Origin: JACPDI01 sp035463475
Lineage (GTDB): Bacteria; Acidobacteriota; Vicinamibacteria; Vicinamibacterales; 2-12-FULL-66-21
DNA length: 64,000 nt
Direction: 5' to 3'
NCBI GenBank assembly: GCA_035463475.1
Contig: DATHTE010000024.1
Coordinates: forward strand, 1-64,000
Part shown: one piece after another, positions 25,551 to 34,412 of the stretch
Numbering within the stretch: the first letter of the stretch is position 1
How the letters are laid out: each line of letters begins with the position of its first letter
Translations under genes and position numbers: made by a program
Notes under the pieces: generated by a model
Told to the model about the DNA's origin: nothing
The model's input: the letters and a program-made list of their open reading frames with translations, nothing else
The model's database searches: none

Positions 25551-28500
25551 ATGCAGCAACACTGGAACGCGTTCCGCGCCGCTCTCGGCGTCCTCGGCCT
25601 CCTTCTGGCCGTTGGACCCGTCCTCACTGAGACCGTCAGCGCCCGTCAGGCGCCGGCATCCAGCTTCGATCAGCAGTTCTTCTCGAGCCTGCGGTGGCGG
25701 TCGATTGGTCCGGCTCGCGGTGGCCGTTCCACCGCCGTATCGGGCAGCGCGGCCCGTCCGCTGGAGTACTACTTCGGGGCGACCGGTGGCGGAGTCTGGA
25801 AGACCGTCGACGGCGGACAAACCTGGCGTCCCGTCGCCGACGAGGCCCTGAAGTCCTCCTCCGTCGGCGCGGTGGCCGTCGCTCCCTCCAACCCCGACAT
25901 CGTGTACGTGGGGATGGGTGAGACGCAGCTGCGCGGCAACATCATCCAGGGCGACGGCGTCTACAAGACGACGGATGGCGGGAAGACGTGGTCGCAGTTG
26001 GGCCTCAAGGAGACGATGGCGATCGCCCGCATCCGGATCCACCCGACCAATCCGGATATCGTGTACGTGGCCGCGCTCGGAAACCCGTACGGGCCCAACG
26101 CCGAACGTGGCGTCTTCAAGTCCACCGACGGCGGAAAGAACTGGAAGAAGGTGCTCTTCCGCGATGACAAGACGGGAGGGGTCGATCTCAGCATCGACCC
26201 GAACAACCCCAGCGTGATGTTCGCAAGCTTGTGGGAAGTGTACCGGACGCCGCACTCGCTCTCGAGCGGCGGGCCAGGCAGCGGCCTGTTCAAGTCGACC
26301 GACGGGGGCGAAAACTGGACGGAGATCACGCGCAACAGCGGCCTGCCGCAGGGCGTCATCGGCAAGAGCGGCGTCTCGGTCTCCGGCGCGGACGGCAACC
26401 GCGTCTACGCGATCGTCGAGGCGCACGACGGCGGCGTCTTCCTCTCCGACGACGCGGGCGCGACGTGGAAGAAGATCAACGAGGATCGCCGGCTGCGGCA
26501 GCGCGCGTTCTACTACACGCGTATCTACGCCGATCCGAAGGAGAAAGACACCGTCTACGTGCTCAACACCGGGTTCTACCGGTCCACCGACGCGGGGAAG
26601 TCCATCCGGCAGATCCGCGTGCCGCACGGCGACAACCACGACCTGTGGATTGCGCCGAACGACACGAAGCGCTTGATCAACAGCAACGACGGCGGCGCCA
26701 ATGTGTCGGTGAACGGCGGCGAGACCTGGACCGAGCAGGATGTCCCGACCGCGCAGTTCTACCACGTGATTGCCACCAACCATGTGCCGTACCACGTTTG
26801 CGGCGCGCAACAGGACAACAGCACGGCGTGCGTGCCGAGCGATGGGACGGGAGACTACCTCTACCCGGCCGGCGGCGGGGAGAGTGGATACATCGCACAG
26901 GACCCGACGGATCTCGACGTGTTCTACGCCGGCAGCTACGGAGGCCTGCTCACGCGGATCAACCGCCGCACCGGCGAGCGCCGCGCGGTCAACCCGTTTC
27001 CGGACAACCCGATGGGCTACGCCTCGGGAGCGATGACCGAACGGTTCCAGTGGACCTATCCGATCATCGTGTCTCCACACGATCCGAACGTGCTGTACGC
27101 CACGTCGCAGCACGTCTGGCGATCCACGAACGAGGGGCAGAGCTGGGACAAGATCAGCGGCGACCTCACGCGGCACGATCCGTCGACCATGGGGGAGTCC
27201 GGCGGTCCGATCACGCTGGACCAGACCGGGGTCGAAACCTACGCCACCGTTTTCACGCTGGCACCCTCGCCGCGCGAGAGAGACACGATCTGGGCCGGTT
27301 CTGACGACGGTCTCATCCACGTCACGCGCGACGCGGGCAAGAACTGGCAGAACGTGACGCCTCCCGATCTGCCGGAGTTCGCGCGCGTGAGCCTGATCGA
27401 GGCGTCACCGCACAAGCCGGCCACCGCATATGTAGCGGCGAACCGCTACCAGCGGGCCGATCGCGCGCCGTATGTCTTCAGGACGACCGATTACGGGAAG
27501 ACGTGGAGCCGGATCGTCTCCGGCCTCCCGCCGGACGACTTTGCCCGCGCTATCCGGGAGGACAAGGTCCGGCCCGGCCTGCTGTTTCTCGGCACCGAAC
27601 ACGGCGTCTACGTGTCATTCGACGACGGGGCGCGCTGGCAGTCGCTGCGCCTCAACCTGCCCGTCACGCCAGTGCACGACATCGCGGTGAAGGACAACGA
27701 CATTGCCATCGCGACCCACGGGCGTTCGTTCTACATCCTGGACAACATCAGCGTCCTCCGCCAGCTGGACGCCAAAGTCGCCGCGGGCAACGTCCACCTC
27801 TTCGACCCGATCGACGCCACGCGGTCGCTGTCGCGGGGGGTGACGGTCGATTACTACCTGAAATCCGACGCCGACAAGGTGACCATCGACATCCTCGATG
27901 GCCAGGGACAGGTCATTCGCACCTACACTGGGACGGCCGCGGAGGAGCAGAAGCGGCAGGGGCGCACGCCGGAACAGGAGGAGGAAGAGTCTCCCCGACG
28001 TGGCGGTCCGCCTCCACGCGTCGGCGTCAAGGCGGGCATGAACCGTTTCACGTGGGACATGCGCTACGCGTCCGCGACGGAGTTCCCGAATCTGATCATG
28101 TGGTCCGCCAGCGTGCGGGGGCCGATGGCGCCCCCGGCGGAGTACTCCGTGCGGCTCACCGTGGGCAGCGACACGCAGACACAGGCCTTCCGCATCGTCC
28201 GTCATCCGCTGGGCACCGCAACCGACGCGGACCTCGCGGAACAGTTCACGCTGGCGCGTCAGATCAACCAGCGCGTCTCGGACGCGAACACGGCCGTCAT
28301 CCGGATTCGCGCGCTGAAGGACCAGATCAAGGATCGACTCGGTCGGACCACCGACAAGAAGATCGCGCAGGCCGGAACCGCGCTATCCACGAAGCTCACG
28401 GAAATCGAAGGAGAGGTCTACCAGTATCGGAACCAGAGCAGCCAGGACCCACTGAACTTCCCGATCAAGTTGAACAACAAGCTTGCCGCGCTGCAGGGAG

Positions 28501-28706
28501 TCGTCGAATCGGGGGACGCCCGGCCGACGGACCAGTCCCATGCCGTGTTCAAGGAACTGTCGGGGAGACTCGACAAGGAGCTTGGCCGGCTCGATTCCGC
28601 GTTGAAGACGGACGTCGAGGCGTTCAACCGGTTGCTCCGCGGCAGGCGGCTCGAGCCGATCAGGGACAGCGCCCAGGCCCCGGTCACGACCACCACGGCC
28701 GCGTGA
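25551..28706 (+). CDS. Secreted BNR/VPS10-type beta-propeller protein (sialidase-like fold)
   Basis: From the ATG at 25551 this is a 1051-residue protein with a Sec signal peptide (AALGVLGLLLAVGPVLTETVSARQ). The first ~750 residues contain at least ten Asp-box (BNR) repeats of the form S/T-x-D-x-G-x-T/N-W, for example TVDGGQTW, TTDGGKTW, STDGGKNW, STDGGENW, SVNGGETW and TTDYGKTW. These build a VPS10/sialidase-like propeller. No complete sialidase catalytic set is visible. The last ~300 residues form an extra beta-rich and then helical region (NRFTWDMRYA, KDQIKDRLGRTTDKKI). Proteins of this kind are common in Acidobacteria and Bacteroidota as glycosyl-hydrolase-like proteins of unknown substrate. 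GGGAG lies before the start. Confidence 0.85.
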   Translation: MQQHWNAFRAALGVLGLLLAVGPVLTETVSARQAPASSFDQQFFSSLRWRSIGPARGGRSTAVSGSAARPLEYYFGATGGGVWKTVDGGQTWRPVADEALKSSSVGAVAVAPSNPDIVYVGMGETQLRGNIIQGDGVYKTTDGGKTWSQLGLKETMAIARIRIHPTNPDIVYVAALGNPYGPNAERGVFKSTDGGKNWKKVLFRDDKTGGVDLSIDPNNPSVMFASLWEVYRTPHSLSSGGPGSGLFKSTDGGENWTEITRNSGLPQGVIGKSGVSVSGADGNRVYAIVEAHDGGVFLSDDAGATWKKINEDRRLRQRAFYYTRIYADPKEKDTVYVLNTGFYRSTDAGKSIRQIRVPHGDNHDLWIAPNDTKRLINSNDGGANVSVNGGETWTEQDVPTAQFYHVIATNHVPYHVCGAQQDNSTACVPSDGTGDYLYPAGGGESGYIAQDPTDLDVFYAGSYGGLLTRINRRTGERRAVNPFPDNPMGYASGAMTERFQWTYPIIVSPHDPNVLYATSQHVWRSTNEGQSWDKISGDLTRHDPSTMGESGGPITLDQTGVETYATVFTLAPSPRERDTIWAGSDDGLIHVTRDAGKNWQNVTPPDLPEFARVSLIEASPHKPATAYVAANRYQRADRAPYVFRTTDYGKTWSRIVSGLPPDDFARAIREDKVRPGLLFLGTEHGVYVSFDDGARWQSLRLNLPVTPVHDIAVKDNDIAIATHGRSFYILDNISVLRQLDAKVAAGNVHLFDPIDATRSLSRGVTVDYYLKSDADKVTIDILDGQGQVIRTYTGTAAEEQKRQGRTPEQEEEESPRRGGPPPRVGVKAGMNRFTWDMRYASATEFPNLIMWSASVRGPMAPPAEYSVRLTVGSDTQTQAFRIVRHPLGTATDADLAEQFTLARQINQRVSDANTAVIRIRALKDQIKDRLGRTTDKKIAQAGTALSTKLTEIEGEVYQYRNQSSQDPLNFPIKLNNKLAALQGVVESGDARPTDQSHAVFKELSGRLDKELGRLDSALKTDVEAFNRLLRGRRLEPIRDSAQAPVTTTTAA

Positions 28707-28722
28707 ACGGCGCCTGACGCGG

Positions 28723-28995
28723 ATGATCGTCGCGCGCCGCTTCATCGTCTCCGGGCGCGTGCAGGGTGTCGGCTTTCGCTTCTTCGCCGAAGACCAGGCA
28801 CGCGCCGAGGGACTGAGCGGCTACGTGCGCAATCTGCCCGACGGGCGCGTCGAGGTGCTCGCGGAGGGTGAGGAGGAGAGCGTCGCGCGGTTCGAGCGGG
28901 CGCTCAACCGCGGCCCGCGCTCTGCCATCGTCGACCGCGTCGACGTCGATCCAGTCCCGCCCGAAGACCGCCGCGGGTTCTCGATCCGTTTCTAA
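28723..28995 (+). CDS. acyP: Acylphosphatase
   Basis: This is a 90-residue acylphosphatase. The phosphate-binding loop GRVQGVGFR contains the catalytic Arg19, and Asn37 in YVRNLPDG is the second catalytic residue. It hydrolyses carboxyl-phosphate bonds such as in acetyl or carbamoyl phosphate. The gene lies 16 bases after the BNR gene and 8 bases before apt, so it is probably cotranscribed with apt. Full length, with no unusual features. Confidence 0.95.
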   Translation: MIVARRFIVSGRVQGVGFRFFAEDQARAEGLSGYVRNLPDGRVEVLAEGEEESVARFERALNRGPRSAIVDRVDVDPVPPEDRRGFSIRF

Positions 28996-29003
28996 GGAGA
29001 AGA

Positions 29004-29519
29004 ATGGACGAGCTGAAGCAGAAGATCCGGAACGTTCCGGATTTCCCGAAACCTGGCATCCTGTTCTACGACATCACAACGCTGCTGCGCGATCGCGACG
29101 GGTTCCGCATGGTGATCGAGAACCTGTCGCTGCCGTACGAGGGGAAGAACATCGACCTCGTGGTGGGCATCGAGAGCCGCGGGTTCATTCTCGGCGGCGC
29201 GGTCGCGCACCGCATCGGCGCCGGCTTCGTGCCGGTGCGGAAGCTCGGAAAGCTGCCGTCGAAGGCGATTCGGGCCACCTACGATCTCGAGTACGGGACC
29301 GACAGCCTCGAGATGCACGAGGACGCGGTCGTCGCGGACCAGAACGTGCTGATCGTCGATGACCTGCTCGCGACGGGCGGCACCGCGCGCGCCACCGTTG
29401 ACCTGGTGCGGAAGCTCGGCGGCCGCGTGCACGGCGTCGCGTTCCTGATCGAGCTCGTCGAGTTGAATGGACGCGCGAAGCTGGAAGGGCAGAACCTGTT
29501 TTCGCTGTTGAAGTATTGA
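29004..29519 (+). CDS. apt: Adenine phosphoribosyltransferase
   Basis: This 171-residue enzyme makes AMP from adenine and phosphoribosyl pyrophosphate in purine salvage. The PRPP-binding motif is VLIVDDLLATGGTA, and the hood and flexible loop (GIESRGFILGGAVA, VPVRKLGKLP) match Apt. AAGGAG lies directly before the ATG. It ends seven bases before the convergent stop of the next minus-strand gene. Confidence 0.96.
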   Translation: MDELKQKIRNVPDFPKPGILFYDITTLLRDRDGFRMVIENLSLPYEGKNIDLVVGIESRGFILGGAVAHRIGAGFVPVRKLGKLPSKAIRATYDLEYGTDSLEMHEDAVVADQNVLIVDDLLATGGTARATVDLVRKLGGRVHGVAFLIELVELNGRAKLEGQNLFSLLKY

Positions 29520-29525
29520 AATGCG

Positions 29526-29819
29526 TCACGCGAAGCGGTTGTCCGGGGTGATGACGAAACTCTGCTCGAGCAAGGTCCGCCGCCGCCTTGCAGGCGCCAG
29601 CGTCACCGTCACGCGAATGTCGTCGGACCCGCCACGCACCCAGTCCGACGTGACCGTCATGGTGTACTCCCGGCTGTCTCGCCCGGTGACCGTCTTCACT
29701 CGGGGCACACCCATCGTCTCGCGCCAGATCCCGTAAGGAAGCTCGCGAAGCCGCGCGAGTTCATCCTCCACCATCTCGCGTCGCACGTGCACTTCCCAGA
29801 CAAAGGGCTGGCGCGTCAC
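29526..29819 (-). CDS. Conserved hypothetical small protein
   Basis: This is a 97-residue protein if the GTG at 29819 is used. The frame is open further upstream to a TTG at 29885. Visible features are a helix (RREMVEDELARLRELPYGIWRE) and two beta strands (REYTMTVTSDW, DDIRVTVTLAPARRRR), then the end EQSFVITPDN. No family with a known function is recognised, but the strand pattern and codon bias look like a real folded protein. TATAGT lies seven bases before the GTG, which supports this start. It is convergent with apt. Confidence 0.6.
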   Translation of the reverse strand: MTRQPFVWEVHVRREMVEDELARLRELPYGIWRETMGVPRVKTVTGRDSREYTMTVTSDWVRGGSDDIRVTVTLAPARRRRTLLEQSFVITPDNRFA

Positions 29820-29826
29820 GTCCCGC

Positions 29827-29832
29827 ACTATA
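29827..29832 (-). promoter_or_regulatory. Candidate -10 hexamer TATAGT, leaderless type
   Basis: TATAGT on the minus strand ends seven bases before the GTG at 29819. No Shine-Dalgarno sequence lies between them. Confidence 0.4.
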
Positions 29833-29940
29833 ACCCGCCTGCCACGTGGCGCGAATGTCCGCGGCCGCGGACCCCGCTGTCGCAATGAACTGTCGCGGGC
29901 ATGTCGGCGACACGGATCGGCGCGGCGGGAGCCAAGCCCT

Positions 29941-29946
29941 TATAAT
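29941..29946 (+). promoter_or_regulatory. -10 box of the tRNA-Arg gene
   Basis: A perfect TATAAT lies 12 bases before the first base of the tRNA. No good -35 is seen at the expected distance. Confidence 0.55.
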
Positions 29947-29958
29947 GGAGTGTTTCCT

Positions 29959-30035
29959 GCGCCCGTAGCTCAGATGGACAGAGCACCGCCCTCCTAAGGC
30001 GGGGGCCGCGCGTTCGAATCGCGCCGGGCGCACCA
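29959..30035 (+). tRNA. tRNA-Arg (anticodon CCT), CCA encoded
   Basis: This 77-base cloverleaf has acceptor stem GCGCCCG paired with CGGGCGC, D-stem GCTC/GAGC, anticodon stem CCGCC/GGCGG with loop CTCCTAA, and T-stem GCGCG/CGCGC with loop TTCGAAT. The anticodon CCT reads AGG (arginine). The terminal CCA is encoded in the gene. Every stem is fully paired. Confidence 0.97.
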
Positions 30036-30050
30036 TTTCCAGAGGACATC

Positions 30051-30785
30051 GTGAAGAGATCAGAACGACATCATCTGAAAGAGAACGAGCTGGCGGCGTT
30101 TGTGGACCGCGCCCGAACCGTCGTGACCGAGCGACGGAGCCAGTTCGTGGGCATCATCGTGCTCGCGCTGGTCGCGGTTGCCGCGGTCCTCGGCTACCTG
30201 ACGTGGCGCAGCCGAACCGAATCGAAGGCCGCCGCGCTTCTGACCGACGCGCTGACCGTCCTGGAAGCGCAGGTCGCGACGCCGGCGATTGCGGCGCCCG
30301 GACAGACCGCCCCGACGCCGCCCGCCGGAACATATCAGAGCGTCCAGGCGAAGCTGGAAGCGGCCGTGCCGAAGCTGACGGCCGTTTATACGCAGTACCC
30401 GTCCACGCAGTCCGCGGTCGCGGCGCGCTATCACGCGGCCAATGCCCTTGCCGTACTCGGCCGTCGGGCAGAAGCGGAGGCTCGCTACAAGGAAGTGGCG
30501 GGCGAGGGCGGGTTCTACGGGCAGATGGCACGCCTCGGGCTGGCGGATCTGTTTGCCGACGCCGGACAGCACGACCAGGCGATTGCCATCTACAAGGAAC
30601 TCTCAGGGGACCCGGGTGCCGCTGTCCCGGTGGACGGCGTGCTCATGCAGTTGGGACGCGTCTACGCAAAAGCTGGCCGGCGCAGCGAGGCGCAGCAGAC
30701 GTTCACGCGAATCGTTCAGGATTTCCCCGATTCGCTCTACGTGGCCGACGCGCGGCGGGAGATCGAGACGCTGAAGAAGTCCTGA
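30051..30785 (+). CDS. TPR-repeat membrane-anchored protein (YfgM-like)
   Basis: This is a 244-residue protein. A basic N-terminus (MKRSERHHLKENELAAFVDRAR) precedes a single transmembrane helix at about residues 34-52 (GIIVLALVAVAAVLGYLTW). The C-terminal part has tetratricopeptide helices: KLTAVYTQYPSTQSAVAARYHAANALAVLGR, FYGQMARLGLADLFADAGQHDQAI, VLMQLGRVYAKAGRRSEAQQTF and RIVQDFPDSLY. The topology suggests a YfgM/BamD-like periplasmic protein-binding scaffold; no partner is adjacent. The GTG at 30051 follows AGAGGA. The tRNA-Arg gene ends 15 bases upstream. Confidence 0.85.
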   Translation: MKRSERHHLKENELAAFVDRARTVVTERRSQFVGIIVLALVAVAAVLGYLTWRSRTESKAAALLTDALTVLEAQVATPAIAAPGQTAPTPPAGTYQSVQAKLEAAVPKLTAVYTQYPSTQSAVAARYHAANALAVLGRRAEAEARYKEVAGEGGFYGQMARLGLADLFADAGQHDQAIAIYKELSGDPGAAVPVDGVLMQLGRVYAKAGRRSEAQQTFTRIVQDFPDSLYVADARREIETLKKS

Positions 30786-30804
30786 TCAGCGGGGCGCCTC
30801 CGCC

Positions 30805-31227
30805 TCACACCGCGAAGCTCACGGCCTCGCCGGTGGCAACCGGATCCGAGGCTGGCGTGGCGAATCCGTGCGGTTCCACCAGGAGCCGGAGGGCGTATCC
30901 ACCCGGCGCCCCGGTGTCGGCCGCCGACGGAGCCACGCGGTAGACGGCCGCGAGCACCGCGTTGCGCCGCAGCGGCTCGGGCAGCCCCGAGTGCTGCCGA
31001 TCGCTGCGGTCCACCTGGAAGTACACAAGGCGGTACAGCGGAATCGGCGAACCGTTGACGCAATCGACCGCCACGCCGGTGTCGCTCACGTCCCGGGTGA
31101 CGACGCGGGAGAGTCGCGTGGCGCCGCGGGCATCCTTCCAAACCAACTGACCTGAAACCTGCACGGGCCGCCGCTCGGCGAGCCGATGGCGTCCGTGCGT
31201 TCCCTGCACGAGTCTGAAGCGCTCCAT
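30805..31227 (-). CDS. PilZ-domain-like protein
   Basis: This 140-residue protein is a single compact domain. RHRLAERRPVQVSGQLVW and, about 30 residues later, TRDVSDTGVAVDC match the RxxxR and D-x-S-x-x-G c-di-GMP-binding motifs of PilZ domains. The middle (LYRLVYFQVDRSD, AVLAAVYRV) supplies the beta-barrel strands. PilZ proteins bind cyclic di-GMP and relay it to motility or polysaccharide machinery. The output here is unknown. CCGGAGGG lies before the ATG. It is convergent with the TPR gene, separated by 19 bases. Confidence 0.75.
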   Translation of the reverse strand: MERFRLVQGTHGRHRLAERRPVQVSGQLVWKDARGATRLSRVVTRDVSDTGVAVDCVNGSPIPLYRLVYFQVDRSDRQHSGLPEPLRRNAVLAAVYRVAPSAADTGAPGGYALRLLVEPHGFATPASDPVATGEAVSFAV

Positions 31228-31421
31228 GGGCGGGCCCTCCGGTTAGCCCGCTGAGTGTCTTACAAGCTCTACGCCTGAGTTGCGAGCGACGCCACCAAGC
31301 CCTCGAATCCACCAGTAATGTCCTACGCAGCAATGATTTAAGTGGTGATGTCGCCTCCGCCCGTAGCGCGGGAGGGTTGGATACTAGCTAGCCGGTCAAT
31401 AATCTGGTGGATACCTGCTAC

Positions 31422-34337
31422 TCACACGCGGGCGGCGATGCCGAGCCGTTGAAGTTTGAGGTAGAGGCCGCGCCGAGTGAGCCCGAGCAGGCGGGCCGTC
31501 TCGGAGATATTCCCGCTGCTATCGTCGAGGGCCGCCCGAATCATTTCGCGTTCGAGCTTCTCCACGGCTGCCGCGAGCGACTGACGCCGCCCGCGCTTCA
31601 GGGCTGGGGCGATCTCGTTCAGCGCGGCCAGCGCAGGCGACAGGTGCTCGGGGCCGATGCTGCTGCCGGCAGGCGACATGGCCACCGCTCGATGAATCTC
31701 GTTCCGCAACTGCCGGACGTTACCCGGCCAGTTGTACGCGTCGAACAGATCCAGCGTCTCGGGGGCGAGCCGGACATCGGGTTTCCCGAGCCGCTCGGAC
31801 GCTTCCCGGACGAAATACGTGCTCAGGTGGGGAATCTCCTCGCGACGGTCACGGAGCGGCGGGACGTGGATCCGGATCACGCTCAAACGATAAAAGAAAT
31901 CCTCGCGGAAACGCCCCTCGGCGACGCGCTGTTCCAGGTCGGTGTTGGTGGCGGCAATCACTCGGACGTCTACCCGTGACGGCCGCGTCTCGCCGACGGG
32001 CAGGATCTCCCCCTGCTCGAGAAAGCGCAGCAGCTTCGGCTGAACGTCGAGCGGCAGGTCGCCGACCTCATCGAGGAACAGCGTCCCGCCGGCGGCCGAC
32101 TTAATGACACCGGGCTGATCGGACACGGCGCCAGTGAATGCGCCGCGGCGGTGGCCGAACAACTGGCTGTCGGCGAGCTCGCGCGTCGCCGTCGTGCAGT
32201 TGAAGGGCAGGAACGTGGCCGCCCGGCGCGTCGAGCCGGCGTGAATCGCCCGCGCCACCAGGTCTTTGCCGGTGCCGCTCTCGCCCGTTATCAGAACCGT
32301 GAGGTCGTTGCCCTGCAGACGCTGAATCAGCTCCACGACCCGGCTCATCGCGGGGCTCGCGCAAACGAAGCCGGGTAGAAGCGGCTCGAGCGAGCGCTCG
32401 GCTTTTTCGGGGGTCTCCGCGCCCCGCCCGCGCACGCGTCCCAGGTCAAACCCCTGGCGGGTGACGGCGCAAATCGTCCGGAACCGTTGCGCCAGGAGCC
32501 CGCTGAAGCTCCGGAGCGAGGTCACGACCGCGTAACGCGGTCCATCGGCGTCCCGTCCGATCTGTTCCACCAGCATGGCCGGGCCGTACGAGGCGGCTCG
32601 CACGGCGGCCCCGGCCAGTGCTCGGGCCGTGTGCGCATCGCACCCGGCAAACGCGAGCACGCGCGGGTCGGTCCCGGGGGGAGCCACGAACAAGACGACC
32701 GACTCGGCGTCGCAGGACTCGAGGATCGCCGCGGCCGCCTCGCGCCCAAGCAGGTCCGGGATCCCAGCGGCGTCCACCAGCCGACGCACGACGGCGTCGT
32801 CCCCGTCCACCTGCGGTCCGACGTAGTCCGCAGTGGACAAGGTGGGAATGGCGAGCGCCGCGTCCCTGGCGTCGGCCAAGTCTGGCTGGGCGTTCAGAGC
32901 CTCGAAGATTGCCGCTGCTTCGCTCAGATGCTTGCGGGCGCGCGAACGCGCCCCGGCGCTGCCCGCCAGCGAGCCGAGCGCGAGCTGGCTCAATCCCGCC
33001 TGGTAGCGCTCGCCCAGCAGGTCGAAGACACTGACGCTCTGGCTCAGGTCGTGATACGCCTCGGTGGGCTTGTGGAGCCTGGCATGGAGTGAGCCCCGCA
33101 CGCGGAGGAATTCGCCCCAGAGGCCGGGCATCACGGCGGGCTCGATGCGCGCGCCCAGGTCGGCGAGGCGCTCGGAGGCCTCATTCAGACGGCCGGCGGC
33201 GAGCATGGCTTCGCAGGCCGCCAGCCCTGCCTCGAGCGCCTCGATCGGCGGGGCCGCCGCGGCCGATGCGGTCTCCTCCGCGGCCGCCAGCGCATCGTCA
33301 ATACGCCCCTCCCGGAGCGCGACGCGCGCCTCGAGGACGCGGATCGACCATTCGTACCATCGACTGGTCTGGAGGCCGTATTCGCCGTAGGCCTCGCGCG
33401 CCTGCCGCAGGCAGTCGCTGGCCGCCCGGTAGTCGCCTCGGATGAGGTGAATCTGCGCGAGCGTGTCCAGGACGGCGCCCCGCGTTTCGCGCCGGAACTG
33501 GGTGGGGCTCGGGATGTCGAGCGCGCGGTTCAAGACCTGTTCGGCCCGGGCAAGATTGCCGACCCGCACGCAGATCTGCCCCAGTGACGCCAGCGCAACG
33601 GCCAGCCCGTGGGGCGACCCGACCTGCTCCTGCAACGACACGCTTCGGTCGGCGAGCGCAAGCGCCTGCTCGTACCGGTGCTGCATCAGCGCGACGTTGG
33701 CCTGGTTGCCGCACACAGTGGCCACCACGTCGTCCGCCCCCGCCATGCCCGCAAAGCGTTCGGCCTGGCGCAGCGCCGACATCGCGTCGTCGAACCGGCC
33801 TTCCTGCGCGAAGGTGATGCCCGACAACGAGTGCACGAGAGCGATATGGCGGCGGTCCCCCGCGGCGTGGAGCGCGGGCGCGGCCTTGTTCAAGTGCTCG
33901 CGGACAATAGCGGCATCGCCCACCTGTCGATAGCAGATGGCCAGCTCGTACTGCGCGAGCCCGATCGCGCGAGAGTCGTGGGCGCGCTCGGCGTGCCTCA
34001 GCGCCCGGCCGAGCAGCGCGATCGCGCGGGACGGTTCGCCGCGCGCTGTCGCCAGGCGGGCGTGCAGCCGCCACAGGTTCGAGAGGAGAGAAGGCTCGAG
34101 CCGCTCCCGCAGCTCATCCGGCTGCTTGCCCAAGGCTTCAGCGGCGCGCGGCAGGTCGTCCTGCTGCAGCCAGGCCTCGGCAAGCCCGCATCGGACCGCG
34201 GTGGTTTCTGAGCGGGGGAGTCGAGGGTCGCGCGATGCCTTGATCAGCAGCTCGACAGCGTCCGCTCCCTGGCCTCGCTCCAGGGCCGCAAACGCCTGCA
34301 GCAGCAGCGGGTGTCGCTCGACCGTGACGGTCGTCAC
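31422..34337 (-). CDS. Sigma-54-dependent activator with N-terminal TPR/GAF region
   Basis: This 971-residue protein has three regions. Residues 1-530 are helical TPR-like repeats (for example LAQYELAICYRQVGDAAIVREHLNK, LGQICVRVGNLARAEQVLNRAL). Residues ~540-640 look like a GAF-type sensor (SVVLFVAPPG, RALAGAAVRAASYGP). Residues ~660-890 are the AAA+ domain of bacterial enhancer-binding proteins: Walker A GESGTGKD at about 684-691, the sigma-54-contacting GAFTGA at about 732-737, and Walker B GGTLFLDEVGDL. A Fis-type helix-turn-helix follows at the C-terminus (ISETARLLGLTRRGLYLKLQRLGI). It should activate RpoN promoters by binding an upstream enhancer; the signal is unknown. The predicted start is a GTG with TATACT seven bases upstream. 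Confidence 0.93.
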   Translation of the reverse strand: MTTVTVERHPLLLQAFAALERGQGADAVELLIKASRDPRLPRSETTAVRCGLAEAWLQQDDLPRAAEALGKQPDELRERLEPSLLSNLWRLHARLATARGEPSRAIALLGRALRHAERAHDSRAIGLAQYELAICYRQVGDAAIVREHLNKAAPALHAAGDRRHIALVHSLSGITFAQEGRFDDAMSALRQAERFAGMAGADDVVATVCGNQANVALMQHRYEQALALADRSVSLQEQVGSPHGLAVALASLGQICVRVGNLARAEQVLNRALDIPSPTQFRRETRGAVLDTLAQIHLIRGDYRAASDCLRQAREAYGEYGLQTSRWYEWSIRVLEARVALREGRIDDALAAAEETASAAAAPPIEALEAGLAACEAMLAAGRLNEASERLADLGARIEPAVMPGLWGEFLRVRGSLHARLHKPTEAYHDLSQSVSVFDLLGERYQAGLSQLALGSLAGSAGARSRARKHLSEAAAIFEALNAQPDLADARDAALAIPTLSTADYVGPQVDGDDAVVRRLVDAAGIPDLLGREAAAAILESCDAESVVLFVAPPGTDPRVLAFAGCDAHTARALAGAAVRAASYGPAMLVEQIGRDADGPRYAVVTSLRSFSGLLAQRFRTICAVTRQGFDLGRVRGRGAETPEKAERSLEPLLPGFVCASPAMSRVVELIQRLQGNDLTVLITGESGTGKDLVARAIHAGSTRRAATFLPFNCTTATRELADSQLFGHRRGAFTGAVSDQPGVIKSAAGGTLFLDEVGDLPLDVQPKLLRFLEQGEILPVGETRPSRVDVRVIAATNTDLEQRVAEGRFREDFFYRLSVIRIHVPPLRDRREEIPHLSTYFVREASERLGKPDVRLAPETLDLFDAYNWPGNVRQLRNEIHRAVAMSPAGSSIGPEHLSPALAALNEIAPALKRGRRQSLAAAVEKLEREMIRAALDDSSGNISETARLLGLTRRGLYLKLQRLGIAARV

Positions 34338-34344
34338 GATGGGT

Positions 34345-34360
34345 AGTATACCGCGTATAC
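34345..34360 (-). promoter_or_regulatory. Promoter-region repeat GTATAC-CGC-GTATAC with -10 of the sigma-54 activator gene
   Basis: TATACT on the minus strand (34350-34345) ends seven bases before the GTG at 34337. It is part of a symmetric pair of GTATAC hexamers three bases apart (34346-34360), a likely operator overlapping the -10. Confidence 0.45.
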
Positions 34361-34412
34361 AGCTCAGGCTGGATAGCGGTTTTCACGGTTCAGTGCAGAG
34401 CTGTGCAGGTCC

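Noticed and set aside
25281..27320. Open frame of 679 codons on the minus strand
   Set aside because: It is antisense to the BNR-repeat gene; composition only, no motifs.
31380..31425. Sigma-54 (-24/-12) promoter near TGGTGGATACCTGCTAC
   Set aside because: The GG and GC are nine bases apart, not ten, and the flanks do not fit the consensus. No downstream gene is in the right direction.
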